Origin: Raoultibacter massiliensis
Lineage (GTDB): Bacteria > Actinomycetota > Coriobacteriia > Coriobacteriales > Eggerthellaceae
Direction of reading: 5' to 3'
DNA: 64,000 nucleotides
NCBI RefSeq assembly: GCF_900199545.1
Contig: NZ_LT962671.1
Location: 251,499 to 315,498, forward strand
Every line of letters begins with the position of its first letter. Within the stretch, counting starts at the first letter, position 1. Positions 47,001 to 55,605 of this stretch are shown here, in pieces. A program made the position numbers and the translations under genes. A model generated the notes under the pieces. That model made no database searches. It was not told the origin of the DNA and saw only the letters and a program-made list of their open reading frames with translations.

Positions 47001-48190
47001 AGGTTTTCGCCGTAGCCAGTAACAGTGGCGTGGGATATCGTGCACAGAGGCGTGCCGTCGTATTCGCGCGGAAGGGCCCGGTACATATCGAGCAGCATCT
47101 CCGACGAAGCGGCGAGCACGTTGCCTGCTACCGGTCGGTAATCGGAGTGCAGAAGGCATCCGTCCCCGTCGACGAGGACGAGCTTCACGGCCGTCGAGCC
47201 CGCATCGATGCCGAGGTAGATCGCGCCCTGCGCGTCTCCGAGGCGCTTGCGGGCAATCCTTTCGGATGCGTGGCGGGCATTGAACGCCTCGACGTCTCCC
47301 TGGTTGGAGAAGAGCGGGGGCAGGCGGGGAAGGTCGCCCTGCGTTCCTTCCGCTTCGCCGAGGCCTTTTTCAAGTTCGGAAAGCGACATGTGCACGATGG
47401 GGCTTCCGAGCCGTGCGGGATCGTCTGAGAGCAGCGCCGCTCCTCTGGCGGTGAAGAGGTGGGCGTCGTTTGGCTTGATGCCGGTTTTATGATCGAGGTC
47501 GAGTGCGCGTCTGAACCGATGCACGAGGCTCGGTATGTGTTCGAGGGGGCCTCCGAGAAATATCGTCGTCCCTTCGATCGGCCTTCCGCACGCGAGCCCC
47601 CCGAGCGTCTGTTTGACGACGGCATCGAGGGCGCTTGCGGCGATGTCGCTTTTCTTCGCGCCCGCGTTGAGAAGCGGACGCACGTCCGTCTGGGCGAACA
47701 CGGCGCATCGGGAGGCGATGGGGTAGCTTCTGGTCGCTCCCATCGCAAGGTTGCTCATCTCCTTGGTCGATACGCCGAGCATGAATGCGATCGTGTCGAT
47801 GAATCCTCCCGTGCCCCCTGCGCAGGTTGCGTTCATGCGCTGTTCGAGGCCGCCGGTGAGATAGACGATCTTGGCGTCTTCGCCGCCGAGTTCGATGATG
47901 GCATCGGCTTCGGGGTAATCCGCCCGTGCGGCGTGCGTCGTGGCCACGACTTCCTGGACGAAGGGAACGCCGAGCGCTTCGGCGAGCTCTATCCCTGCCG
48001 AGCCCGTCACGGCAACCGATCCCGAAACGTCTCCATGGCGCCATACGAGATCGTGGACAACTTCGGAGAGCGTGGTTTTGATATCGGCCCGATGCCTGCG
48101 GTACACGGAGCGTTCGACCGCACCGCGTTCATCGAGAACGACGATCTTGATGGTCTTCGATCCTGCGTCTATGCCGATTCTGCATGTCAT
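44090..48190 (-). CDS. Large acyl-CoA dehydratase activase-related protein: two BadF-type ATPase domains plus DUF2229-like region
   Basis: 1366 residues. Two tandem ASKHA/BadF-BcrA-type ATPase domains are visible: domain 1 (about 1-260) from CRIGIDAGSKTIKIVVLDE with ELGGEDAKI and CAGGTGGFID; domain 2 (about 325-600) from IYLGIDAGSTAVKLVLVDG with DIGGQDMKAL, SSGCGSFIEG and GTKCTVFMTSRV. The rest is a CoA-dehydratase-related region with CPGCTNEC and VVGLPCTLNDYESLPFW. Activators of 2-hydroxyacyl-CoA dehydratases hold a [4Fe-4S] cluster and inject an electron using ATP; the function of these long fusions is not established. No dehydratase subunit genes are adjacent. Confidence 0.88.
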   Translation of the reverse strand: MTCRIGIDAGSKTIKIVVLDERGAVERSVYRRHRADIKTTLSEVVHDLVWRHGDVSGSVAVTGSAGIELAEALGVPFVQEVVATTHAARADYPEADAIIELGGEDAKIVYLTGGLEQRMNATCAGGTGGFIDTIAFMLGVSTKEMSNLAMGATRSYPIASRCAVFAQTDVRPLLNAGAKKSDIAASALDAVVKQTLGGLACGRPIEGTTIFLGGPLEHIPSLVHRFRRALDLDHKTGIKPNDAHLFTARGAALLSDDPARLGSPIVHMSLSELEKGLGEAEGTQGDLPRLPPLFSNQGDVEAFNARHASERIARKRLGDAQGAIYLGIDAGSTAVKLVLVDGDGCLLHSDYRPVAGNVLAASSEMLLDMYRALPREYDGTPLCTISHATVTGYGENLLMAAFGIDSGVVETTAHLRAARSLHPDVDFVLDIGGQDMKALWIERGSIRRAVLNEACSSGCGSFIEGSAHSLRCTPHAFAERALKSAAPVDLGTKCTVFMTSRVRHAQKIGASYDDIAAGISYSVVNNALFKVIGLDNLDSLGNTVVVQGGAFLSDAVLRAFELVSGRHAIRPDIAHLMGAYGAALVARSRARAAEASQPERAAGSHAPHIESSLLEQAGIAALKPRYRTETCPGCTNECSLSIVTFESEPESGKGFSRRPAKDQSADRETGGRPARERRFIDGNRCERAYSFFENSQGRTGGLSADAKKAPNTVALEQGLLARYGDSRQDESREKGKAPSRADIVVGLPCTLNDYESLPFWHTLLTRLGFSVLVGRSDDAGAKGFDTIPSESACYPAKTTHQRIFSLLERGACAIFMPKYERSSHCPVSSLYASAILDSVPPLRDGTAAFASPKLSSMKPDRIASDEGDRTAILDSLRSLSPDGDLPSKEEFDQAIGRAKSEQEAFYETLERACRRALDWIEKTHGRGIVLAGRPYHADPAISHGIDGVLSSMGFAVLAPEGLGRLARRKSLRAALETPPAVASENAASDGFADETADGSAAFEAKWRQGKRLDRLSAFVASHDDLDMVCLQSFGCAYDAVSLIDVKKDLEAAGRSFTALKIDEISDTAHIRIRLRTLANSIEERRGAPQEEAAGPSPLQSACDRSRNAGESEVAGDSSARTKTVELGGIEPEDIEIGRREVSQDVCSTVAAVAGRIIRICRADPSIDTVIVPEGCTACLFDALPDLVKDPLGFAVRILMRRAGRPPWKHEGTKPSDPHPGCPPQKEPRTRTVRSGKQGFAPRIGIIGNPFMVFESPLNEGLADFVESLGCEAILPDPDKLLVDDVRYLDQMATFEAAGVDHVIYAQSFGCLKGHVESRGALHGLRKRFARMPVTVIDYDPDASALNRRNRILLVAESVRNAHASDV

Positions 48191-48316
48191 GGATACTATC
48201 TATACCGCAAGTTGGCGAAAAGCGCCATGAGGCGGAAAGCATGAATCGGCAACGTGCGTGATCCGCGAAGGTGGAATTTGTCGGGCTTCTTTGGGGCAGA
48301 CGGGCGGACGCGTCTT

Positions 48317-48322
48317 TATAAT
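48317..48322. promoter_or_regulatory. TATAAT-rich divergent promoter candidate
   Basis: The segment reads TATAAT on + and (shifted) TGG-TATTAT on -, between the activase gene and the zinc-ribbon gene. It could serve the activase gene as an extended -10 element. No -35 was assigned. Confidence 0.3.
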
Positions 48323-48468
48323 ACCAGCAAAACACCTGATGAGAAAACAAGATTAGTCTATCGGTATTATCTCTAATCCGCTATTTAGTGAGCATCGCGG
48401 GATGCAATCGAAGGGGGGCGTTGCTAGAGTCTTCTCAGAATCCCAACCACAAAACGAAAGGACAGTCC

Positions 48469-48705
48469 ATGTGTTTCAGACCAGCTGCCGTCGAGCTCGA
48501 TAAGAAGTGCCCGCAGTGCGGTGCGACATGCAAAGCCGCCGAAACCGTATGCCCCGAATGCGGAGCCGCGCTGCCGTCGGGTCCCGCGATGCCGGGTGCC
48601 CCGGGCGCGCCAGGCGCACCGAGCGCACCAGGAGCCCCGGGCGCGCCGAAAGCGCCGGGAGCGCCGGGTGCCCCTGGTGCGCCGAAAGCGCCTGGAAGCA
48701 ACTAG
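48469..48705 (+). CDS. Zinc-ribbon protein with collagen-like GAP triplet tail
   Basis: 78 residues from ATG 48469 behind GAAAGGAC. A zinc ribbon (C14-x2-C17 and C28-x2-C31: CPQCG, CPECG) is followed, at about 43-75, by eleven xAP triplets (GAP, SAP, KAP). The tail is low-complexity, Pro-rich and probably extended. No catalytic motif. It may be a scaffold or binding protein. A longer ORF from 48388 lacks a ribosome site. Confidence 0.7.
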   Translation: MCFRPAAVELDKKCPQCGATCKAAETVCPECGAALPSGPAMPGAPGAPGAPSAPGAPGAPKAPGAPGAPGAPKAPGSN

Positions 48706-48842
48706 CGCGAAGGTGGTTGCTCGGTTTCGCGCCGAAGCGAGGTAGCGCGAAACCGAGCGCATCGATTACCCGCACGCCTATCTGCGCCGCGTTCGCTGCG
48801 TTTTCCGCGATAAGCTCCCGTTTGCGAGATTGGACGATATGC

Positions 48843-49037
48843 ATGTGCTACCCTTGCACCCATTGCAACAGATGCGGTCGCGAACCCAAGCCGGGGCTCT
48901 GTCCGATGTGCGGACACGAGAACGCACCGGGTGCTGCCGCGTGCGCGCGGTGCGAAATGGTATTTCCCCGACCGCCGGGGCCTTCGAAATCGGGGAGCGC
49001 GGGGGGAGGAAAAGATGCGCGCGGAAAAATCGACTAG
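48843..49037 (+). CDS. Small double zinc-ribbon protein
   Basis: 64 residues from ATG 48843. Cysteines are paired as CTHCNRCG, CPMCG and CARC, enough for two zinc ribbons, then a basic Gly/Ser/Lys-rich tail. The upstream part of the same frame is not protein-like, and the ribosome site is weak, so the exact start is uncertain. It is the second Cys-rich small gene within 600 bases, which supports it being real. Confidence 0.6.
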   Translation: MCYPCTHCNRCGREPKPGLCPMCGHENAPGAAACARCEMVFPRPPGPSKSGSAGGGKDARGKID

Positions 49038-49047
49038 GTTCTTGTCG

Positions 49048-49263
49048 TCAGATTCCCTCGAAGAATTCGGAAAGCGACAAGTCGAACCCGCCCGCGATCC
49101 TTTCGAGCAGGTCTATGCTTGGGTTGCGCTCGCCGGATTCGACTTTGCTGAGGTAGGCGCGTTCGACGTTGACCATGTTGGCGAACGTGACCTGCGTCAG
49201 TCCCTGCTGCTGTCTCAGAAAACGTATCCTTGCGCCGATAGCTTTTCTCGTGGTTTTAGTCAT
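49048..49263 (-). CDS. Small XRE-family transcriptional regulator
   Basis: 71 residues, essentially only an HTH_3 domain (GARIRFLRQQQGLTQVTFAN, ERAYLSKVESGERNPSIDLL). It is divergent from the LuxR gene at 49506. Its stop is 10 bases from the end of the zinc-ribbon gene (convergent). The intergenic region contains a near-palindrome (TGTGTTC/GGACACA, about 49298-49315) that might be its operator. Confidence 0.88.
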   Translation of the reverse strand: MTKTTRKAIGARIRFLRQQQGLTQVTFANMVNVERAYLSKVESGERNPSIDLLERIAGGFDLSLSEFFEGI

Positions 49264-49505
49264 GGGGGAATGGTATCTTTAGCAATACGGGTAACTGTGT
49301 TCGATAGGACACAACTCCAGTTAACATTAGGAAATGAGCATGTTTGCCGCTTAAGGGGTGGTGCGTCTGATTGCATTGCATGAGCTGACATGTAAGTATG
49401 GTAATCACTTATATGTTTGAAGTCCACTGCGTTGTCTCGCAGTCCAGAAAACGAGAGTGCCGACTCTCTCCATCACTGAATGCAATAACTGGGGGTAGAT
49501 GTTGC

Positions 49506-51041
49506 ATGGAAAACGTATCGATTAACCACGTGCACGAAAGCGAGCAGGCGGGAAAGAAGGTTCGGGAAAAGAAAAACGAGTGGCTGTTCGTCAATCCGTA
49601 TCTCATAGTCGGGATCGTTGGCGCTTCGTTTTGCTTTTCATGGTTCTTCTCGATCATCCTCACGTCGAATTTCCTTTACTCGGAGATTGAAGATGTACGT
49701 CTCTATCAGGCGCTTCACATCGTATTCGCCGCAGCTCTCTTCGCTGCGTATTTTCTGGTTTGGAGGCTGTCGGGCTTCTTTCAGAGGCATCGGGGCCTGC
49801 TGTTGTTCATCTCTCTTGCATGCGGGCTTGCGAGCGCGGTGCCCGATGCGGGTCCCGCTTCCGTTCGGGATGCGGTTCTGTCGCTGAGGACGGTGTGCGC
49901 CGGGGTAGGCGTGGCGTCGCTTGCGACCCTTTGGATCGAATTTCTATGCGTCCACTTGAAAGACCAGGTACGGGTTGCGATCGCTTCGATATTCGTCCTT
50001 TCGTTCGTGTGGTATGCGGGAGTCATTCTGGTCGATGTGAGGTTTTCGCCGTTCGTTGTGCTCTCGTTCGTTTTGATTTCGTGTGCGGTCTACTTCTTCC
50101 TGCGCAAGCGCTTCGCCCTCATGGATGCCATGCCGTCCATCGATGCGAAAGAATCGGATTCTCGCTTGCTGATCACATGGAAGCCGTCTCTTCTCACGGT
50201 GATGGGGTCGGTGGCGCAGGGGTTTGTGCTCTATTGGCTGCTGCAGGCGGAGTCGTACGTGCCCATGGCGCCGTTTTTGCTCGAGGGCGTTTCCCTTGTC
50301 GTGGTTCTGCTCCTTCTCGTCGATTCGCTCAAATCCTTCGCCATCAAGGAGTCGTTCATCAGAAAGCTGTTCCTTCCCGTGCTCGCAGCCTGCATTCTCA
50401 CTTTTCTCTTCATACCCGAGGAATGGCGCTACGTTCCCTGCCTACTGGCGTTCGGGTTCTCGCTGCTGCCGTACTCGAGCGCGATCTTCGCCACGTGCGA
50501 GCATATCGTCCGATGCGATCTTTCTTCGATACGCGCCTTTTCCTGGGCGCGGCTCTATGCGGCCGTCGGGCTCCTCATCGGACTGGGCTCGGGCTGGCTT
50601 GCCTTCACGAGCGAGGTGTTCGGCAGCATCACCCTCCCTGTTTTCGTGGTCGTCATCGTGATGTTCTTCATCCTGGTTTCGACGACGCTGAGCACGAAGA
50701 GCTACTATCCCGGTGAAGACGAGCCGGGCCAAAGGATCGCGCGCATCGGGGGAGACGGGGAAATTCTGTACGAGCACGTCGTAGAGCACGCGGTCGACGG
50801 AAAGAAGTACTTTCAGCAGAAATGCGATGCCATCGCCGAACGTTACAGCCTCACGAACAGGCAAACCGAGGTGCTTCACCTGCTTGCCAAGGGGCGAAAC
50901 GCCGCCTACATACAAAAGCAACTGGTGATTTCCCAACACACTGCGAAAGCCCACATCTATTCGATATACAAGAAGACGGAAACCCATTCGCAGCAGGATC
51001 TCATGGACCTGGTGGAGAACTACGAACTGGACGGAGAATAG
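49506..51041 (+). CDS. LuxR-family regulator with polytopic membrane domain (copy 3)
   Basis: 511 residues from ATG 49506; the frame is open from 49398, but the upstream part lacks a good start and would prefix a non-conserved leader. About ten to twelve hydrophobic helices (35-400) precede a LuxR HTH at about 444-511 (SLTNRQTEVLHLLAKGRN, HTAKAHIYSIYKKTE). It is followed 42 bases later by a second LuxR gene and may be co-transcribed with it. It is a candidate regulator of the Mo-enzyme cluster downstream. Confidence 0.9.
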   Translation: MENVSINHVHESEQAGKKVREKKNEWLFVNPYLIVGIVGASFCFSWFFSIILTSNFLYSEIEDVRLYQALHIVFAAALFAAYFLVWRLSGFFQRHRGLLLFISLACGLASAVPDAGPASVRDAVLSLRTVCAGVGVASLATLWIEFLCVHLKDQVRVAIASIFVLSFVWYAGVILVDVRFSPFVVLSFVLISCAVYFFLRKRFALMDAMPSIDAKESDSRLLITWKPSLLTVMGSVAQGFVLYWLLQAESYVPMAPFLLEGVSLVVVLLLLVDSLKSFAIKESFIRKLFLPVLAACILTFLFIPEEWRYVPCLLAFGFSLLPYSSAIFATCEHIVRCDLSSIRAFSWARLYAAVGLLIGLGSGWLAFTSEVFGSITLPVFVVVIVMFFILVSTTLSTKSYYPGEDEPGQRIARIGGDGEILYEHVVEHAVDGKKYFQQKCDAIAERYSLTNRQTEVLHLLAKGRNAAYIQKQLVISQHTAKAHIYSIYKKTETHSQQDLMDLVENYELDGE

Positions 51042-51083
51042 GAAGCGATAGCGCATCGCGCGTCTTGAGAGCGGGTTGGTCAT

Positions 51084-52517
51084 ATGGCAGCGATCGAATC
51101 AAAGGGAGCGGCAGGGCTCGGTGCCCTGAAGCTCGGAATGGATGCTCTGGCGGGTTTCGTCGGGTTCGGATGCGTCATAGCATCCGTTCTCGGGCTCTAC
51201 GTTACCGTGCCCGGGCTCGTGGCGGCAGATGGCGCCGATTGGCTTTGGATGCGGCTTGTCTACGCGGCGTCGATGGCGGTCGGGTTCCTGATCGTCCGGT
51301 TCTGCGCTTACGCCATAGCCAAGCGAAAATGCACCGTGCTGCTCGCGGGGTCCCTCGTCGGTTTCGCCGCCATGGTCGGGGTGCTGTTCGTTCCCGCCGA
51401 TTCCCAGCTCGTTCGCCTCTGCTTTCATTGCGTGATGGCCTTGGGCCTTTCGCTTCTCGTGGTGCAGTGGTTCTCCTACATATGCTCCCAGCCCTACCGC
51501 ATGGTGCTCATGCTCGTTGCCGCCGGAATCGCGGCGGGCATTGCGGGGTGTTTGATCGAGGGCTACCTCGTTGAGGTTGCCGCGCGAACGATGCTGGTCG
51601 TCATGTGGGCGGTCTCGCTCGGATGCATGGCCGCCCTTGTGCGCTTCCGCCCCGACGACGCGCTGCCGCCCGTCATCGGCAACAGAGAATCTGACAAGCG
51701 CTCGAAAATCCTCTGGACTTCGACGATCATGCTCTCTTTCAGCAGCTTCGAATTCGGATTGGTCGTCAGCGTCGCTTCGGAAGCGGGGGCGGCGGCGCTC
51801 TGCCTCGGAGCTGCATTCTGCGCCGCCGTTCTGCTTGCGATCGATTGCATGAACAAGAGGGTCGTCACCGAGCGCGGCATGTCGCCGATAACGCCCCCGC
51901 TTACGATGCTGTCTTTTGTGGTCATGTTCCTGTTCGACGATATCGTTCAGATGATGGCGCTCTGCTTTCTTGCGGCGCTTTTTTCCATCTATACGGTTTT
52001 CGGCTGGGCGGCCATGGCGGAGCATACCCGCATTTCGCGGCTTTCGCCCCTGCATACGTTTTCGAAGGCGCGATTTTACGATTACATCGCCATGGCATTG
52101 GGCCTTGCGTTCGGTTTCGCGGTGTTCTCCATGGCGCAGCATGGCGGGCTTCTGGCCGTGCAGGTGTCGGCGGTCGTTGCCATCGCCTACAGCTTCCTTG
52201 CGGCGTTCTGCCACAAGGCGCGGTTTCCCGAGGCGGGCGTGGAAGACGTCGGGCATGTTTCGCTTCCCGAGACGAAGGGGCTTTGGAAGAAGCGCTGCCG
52301 CGCGGTCTGCGAGCAGCACGGGCTTTCGGAGCGACAATACGAGGTTCTCATGCTCGTCGCGCAAGGGAGAAACGCGAAGTACATCGAGCAGGCCTTGACC
52401 ATTTCCCTGAGCACCGCGCAGACCCATATCCGCAACATCTACCGCAAGACGGGCGTCCATTCCCGCCAGGAGCTGCTCAACCTCATCGAAGACACCAAGC
52501 TGTACGGCGAAGACTGA
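51084..52517 (+). CDS. LuxR-family regulator with polytopic membrane domain (copy 4)
   Basis: 477 residues. Hydrophobic helices fill about 18-375; the LuxR HTH is at about 409-477 (LSERQYEVLMLVAQGRN, STAQTHIRNIYRKTGV). The ribosome site is weak. It lies directly upstream of Mo-enzyme 1 in the same direction with a 231-base gap containing an inverted repeat, and is the closest regulator to that gene. Confidence 0.9.
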   Translation: MAAIESKGAAGLGALKLGMDALAGFVGFGCVIASVLGLYVTVPGLVAADGADWLWMRLVYAASMAVGFLIVRFCAYAIAKRKCTVLLAGSLVGFAAMVGVLFVPADSQLVRLCFHCVMALGLSLLVVQWFSYICSQPYRMVLMLVAAGIAAGIAGCLIEGYLVEVAARTMLVVMWAVSLGCMAALVRFRPDDALPPVIGNRESDKRSKILWTSTIMLSFSSFEFGLVVSVASEAGAAALCLGAAFCAAVLLAIDCMNKRVVTERGMSPITPPLTMLSFVVMFLFDDIVQMMALCFLAALFSIYTVFGWAAMAEHTRISRLSPLHTFSKARFYDYIAMALGLAFGFAVFSMAQHGGLLAVQVSAVVAIAYSFLAAFCHKARFPEAGVEDVGHVSLPETKGLWKKRCRAVCEQHGLSERQYEVLMLVAQGRNAKYIEQALTISLSTAQTHIRNIYRKTGVHSRQELLNLIEDTKLYGED

Positions 52518-52567
52518 TCCGGCTTCGTACTGGACTGGCGGTATTAGGGATTCTCGGGCTTAGTCAG

Positions 52568-52645
52568 CCGTACTCATCGACGGGCGGCACGAGGCTTATC
52601 TTTCGGCGTTTTCCGAGGTCGGCCATCGTCAAAAGTTGAGTACGG
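52568..52645. promoter_or_regulatory. Long-spaced inverted repeat upstream of Mo-enzyme 1
   Basis: Perfect 9-base arms CCGTACTCA (52568-52576) and TGAGTACGG (52637-52645), centre to centre 69 bases, in the 231-base gap before the gene. A candidate activator binding pair; no clear -35/-10 was found. Confidence 0.45.
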
Positions 52646-52748
52646 AGGCGAACACCAAGATAGCTACGATGACAGTCTCTTTCGAGCCGAGCTATTCTTC
52701 GCGTCAATGGCGCTGTCATACGCCAGAGACGAGAAGGAGGAATGGCTC

Positions 52749-55241
52749 ATGGCTGATTATCAAGAATTCTTGGACAGCGTTGACCGCAAAGCCTACCACG
52801 AGGGCGAGGTTACGTGGGAGGAAGACGGATACACCGTTACGCGTACCTACAACTACAGCGCTCCGGGCTGTCACGACTCTTGCGGAGTCTTGCTGTACAC
52901 CAAAGACGGGAAGCTCGAGAAGGTCGAAGGCGACCCGCTCGACCCGTATGCGAACGGCAAGCTGTGCATGCGATGCCTTGATCTGGAAGAGATGGTCAAT
53001 CATCCCATGCGCCTGAAGTACCCCATGAAGCGCGCAGGGGAACGCGGCGAGAACAAGTGGGAGCGCATCACGTGGGATGCGGCCCTCGATATGATCGAGA
53101 CTTACATCAAAGAGGAGATCGACGGCAAGGGCTTGGGGCGCGAAGCGATCCTCGTCGGCCACGGCACGGGCCGCAACATCAACTGGCAGGTCCCCTTCAT
53201 CGCCGGCGCGTGCTTCAGGACGGCGAACGTGGGCGGTATCTACTTCTCCGGATGGTGGTGCTACATGCCGCGCGTATGCGGTGCCGCCGGTCCTTTGGGA
53301 GACTATCCGATCGTCGATGCGTCCGAGACGCTTCCCGACCGCTACGCCAACGACGAATGGGTGCGTCCCGACGTGCTGGTCGTATGGGGAAACGAGCCGC
53401 TCAAATCGAACGGGGACGGGTATCTGGGCCACTGGTTGAACGTCTGCGTGCAGGCGGGGACCAAGGTCATCTCGATCGACCCCGTGCTCACCTGGTGGGG
53501 CGCGCGAGCGGAGTACTGGCTGCAGCCGCATCCGGGAACCGATTGCTGCATCGCGCTCGCCTGGCTGCACGTCATCATGAACGAAGATCTGATCGACCAC
53601 GAGTTCGTTGAGAACTGGTGCGCGTACTACGACGAGCTCAAGGAGCATGTGCAGCAGTTCACCCCCGAGTGGGCAGCCTCGATCACGGGCGTCTCCGCCG
53701 AAGACATCGTGGCAACAGCGCGCATGTACGCGAACGCGGATCGCGGGGCCATCCAATGGGGCCTTGTATTCGATGCCGGCACGCGTTCTTCCATGCACTG
53801 GACCGAAGCGGTTTGCGATCTCATGGCTATCTGCGGCAACATCGAGAAGCCCGGAACCCACGTGCTCGTGCACAACTCCTTCGACATCAACGCCGGATAC
53901 TCGTCGGTCGATCTGTACGCCGATCCGCAGGCTCTTGAGCGGAAGTTCCGCAAGTGGATGGTGGGCGACGAGGGTCTCGATTTCGTGGGCATGTCGAACT
54001 GCGACGCCATGGCATCGGTGCTCGAGGCCGAGAAGATCCCCGCAACGGGCGAAGAGTATCCCATCAAGATGCTCTGGGCGCAAAGCTGCAATGCGTTCGC
54101 CGGACACGAGGGGCAGGCGCCGCGCGCATACAAGTACATGTCTCGGATACCGTTCATCGTGTACGCCGATCCCTTCATCACGCCGACCATGGTCGCCATC
54201 GCCGATCTGATCCTGCCCGTATCCATGTCGGTGGAGCGCGATTCGGCCCGTACGTGGTGGACTCCGCTGCGAGCCATGAAGAAGGTCACGAGCTACTACG
54301 AGGCGAAATCCGACGAGGAGATCGCGCTGTGGCTCGGCAAGCGTCTCAACCCCGAGCTGTTCGTGCGTTGGGACACCGCCGAAGATTTCATCAACGATTA
54401 CCTGCTGACGGACTTGGCCGTTGTGGGTCCGGACGGCAAGGTGAAGAAGGCGAACTTCTCGGCTGCAACCGATGACGATTGGGGCCATACCTCCGTCACC
54501 GATGACAGCGGTCCCTCCATCACGACGAAATGCCCCTATACTTTCGACCAGCTGGTGGCGGCGGGCGGACACGCTTACGATGAATGGAACGCCACGTACA
54601 ACAAGCATGAAAAGGGCATGCTGCGTCCCGATGGGCAGGTTGGCTTCAACACGCCGTCCGGCCGCATCGAGCTCGTTCCGACGATCTTCCAGGCATGGGG
54701 AATCCCCCCGTACCCGGTATACACCCCCGCGCCCGAAACGTGGGAAACCACGCCGGAGGTTATGGAGGACCTGCCGTTCTACATGATCAACGGCGCCCGT
54801 TCCTACGAATTCTTCCATACCGAGCATCGTCAGGCGCCGACCATGCGCGAGTTCCATCCGGAGCCGCTGGTCAAGGTGTCTCCGAAGGCGGCTGCGGAAT
54901 ACGATCTGCATGACGGCGACTGGATCTGGATGGAGAACAACGAAGGCCGCTGCAAGCAGATGGTCGAGGTGTTCGAGGGCATTCCCGACGACTGCATTTC
55001 CGCCGAGCACGGATGGTGGAAGCCCGAAGAGGAGGGGGCGGCCCCGCATCTGCACGGTTGCTTCGACTACAACGTGAACAATCTGACACGCAACTTCCAA
55101 TCGGGCCCTGGCGGCATCGGCTCTCCGATCAAGTGCACGCGTTGCCGCATCTACAAGGTGCAGGAAGGCGATGTCATGCCGGGAGTCCAGATCACGCAGC
55201 TGGGCGGTTGGCGCGATGACTACCAGCCCATGCAAGCGTAA
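52749..55241 (+). CDS. Molybdopterin (bis-MGD) oxidoreductase, soluble, Mo-enzyme 1
   Basis: 830 residues from ATG 52749 (AAGGAGG upstream); a longer frame to 52707 is less likely. Cys41, Cys45, Cys73 and Cys76 can hold one [4Fe-4S] cluster. Typical DMSO-reductase-family blocks follow: GHGTGRNINWQ, VVWGNEPL, IDPVLTWWGARAEYW, and the MopB-binding C-terminus (SGRIELVP; ARSYEFFHTEHRQ; GDWIWMENNEGR). There is no Tat signal, so it is cytoplasmic. FSGWWCYMPRVCG holds a possible Mo-ligating Cys. The family includes pyrogallol transhydroxylase, acetylene hydratase and gut catechol dehydroxylases; which activity applies is unknown. A ferredoxin gene follows after 13 bases. Confidence 0.9.
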   Translation: MADYQEFLDSVDRKAYHEGEVTWEEDGYTVTRTYNYSAPGCHDSCGVLLYTKDGKLEKVEGDPLDPYANGKLCMRCLDLEEMVNHPMRLKYPMKRAGERGENKWERITWDAALDMIETYIKEEIDGKGLGREAILVGHGTGRNINWQVPFIAGACFRTANVGGIYFSGWWCYMPRVCGAAGPLGDYPIVDASETLPDRYANDEWVRPDVLVVWGNEPLKSNGDGYLGHWLNVCVQAGTKVISIDPVLTWWGARAEYWLQPHPGTDCCIALAWLHVIMNEDLIDHEFVENWCAYYDELKEHVQQFTPEWAASITGVSAEDIVATARMYANADRGAIQWGLVFDAGTRSSMHWTEAVCDLMAICGNIEKPGTHVLVHNSFDINAGYSSVDLYADPQALERKFRKWMVGDEGLDFVGMSNCDAMASVLEAEKIPATGEEYPIKMLWAQSCNAFAGHEGQAPRAYKYMSRIPFIVYADPFITPTMVAIADLILPVSMSVERDSARTWWTPLRAMKKVTSYYEAKSDEEIALWLGKRLNPELFVRWDTAEDFINDYLLTDLAVVGPDGKVKKANFSAATDDDWGHTSVTDDSGPSITTKCPYTFDQLVAAGGHAYDEWNATYNKHEKGMLRPDGQVGFNTPSGRIELVPTIFQAWGIPPYPVYTPAPETWETTPEVMEDLPFYMINGARSYEFFHTEHRQAPTMREFHPEPLVKVSPKAAAEYDLHDGDWIWMENNEGRCKQMVEVFEGIPDDCISAEHGWWKPEEEGAAPHLHGCFDYNVNNLTRNFQSGPGGIGSPIKCTRCRIYKVQEGDVMPGVQITQLGGWRDDYQPMQA

Positions 55242-55254
55242 GGAGGAACAGACA

Positions 55255-55596
55255 ATGACCAAGGCGATTCTCATCAACTACGAGTACTGCACGGGCTGCC
55301 ATTCCTGCGAGGTGGCCTGCAAGAAGGAGCTCGGGCTTTCCGCCGGGGAGTTCGGCATAAAGCTCACCGAGACGGGCCCCTACGCCTACGGGGGCAAGGC
55401 CGGCCCGGACCGCTGGGAGTGGACGTGGCTGCCCGTGATCACCAAGGCCTGCGACATGTGCGAGTCGCGCACGGAGAAGGGCAAGATGCCCATGTGCGTG
55501 CAGCACTGCCAGGCGTGGTGCATGTACTACGGGGAGGCCGACGAGCTCGTCAAGAAGATGGACGGCCAGACCCGCTGGGCGCTCTACACCAGGTAG
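55255..55596 (+). CDS. 4Fe-4S ferredoxin-like electron-transfer subunit (copy 1)
   Basis: 113 residues. CTGCHSCEVAC (C-x2-C-x2-C-x3-C) and a second cysteine group (CDMC, CVQHC, C) fit two [4Fe-4S] clusters, as in small DmsB/HycB-type subunits. No signal peptide, matching the cytoplasmic Mo enzyme just upstream, to which it probably supplies electrons. AAGGAGGAACAGACA precedes the ATG. The whole gene plus 14 bases upstream is identical in DNA sequence to the copy at 61340. Confidence 0.93.
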   Translation: MTKAILINYEYCTGCHSCEVACKKELGLSAGEFGIKLTETGPYAYGGKAGPDRWEWTWLPVITKACDMCESRTEKGKMPMCVQHCQAWCMYYGEADELVKKMDGQTRWALYTR

Positions 55597-55605
55597 CGCC
55601 CTCTC

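Noticed and set aside
48590..48695. Short-period repeat that could suggest a CRISPR or VNTR
   Set aside because: It is in-frame xAP triplet coding of a zinc-ribbon protein; there are no spacers and no cas genes.
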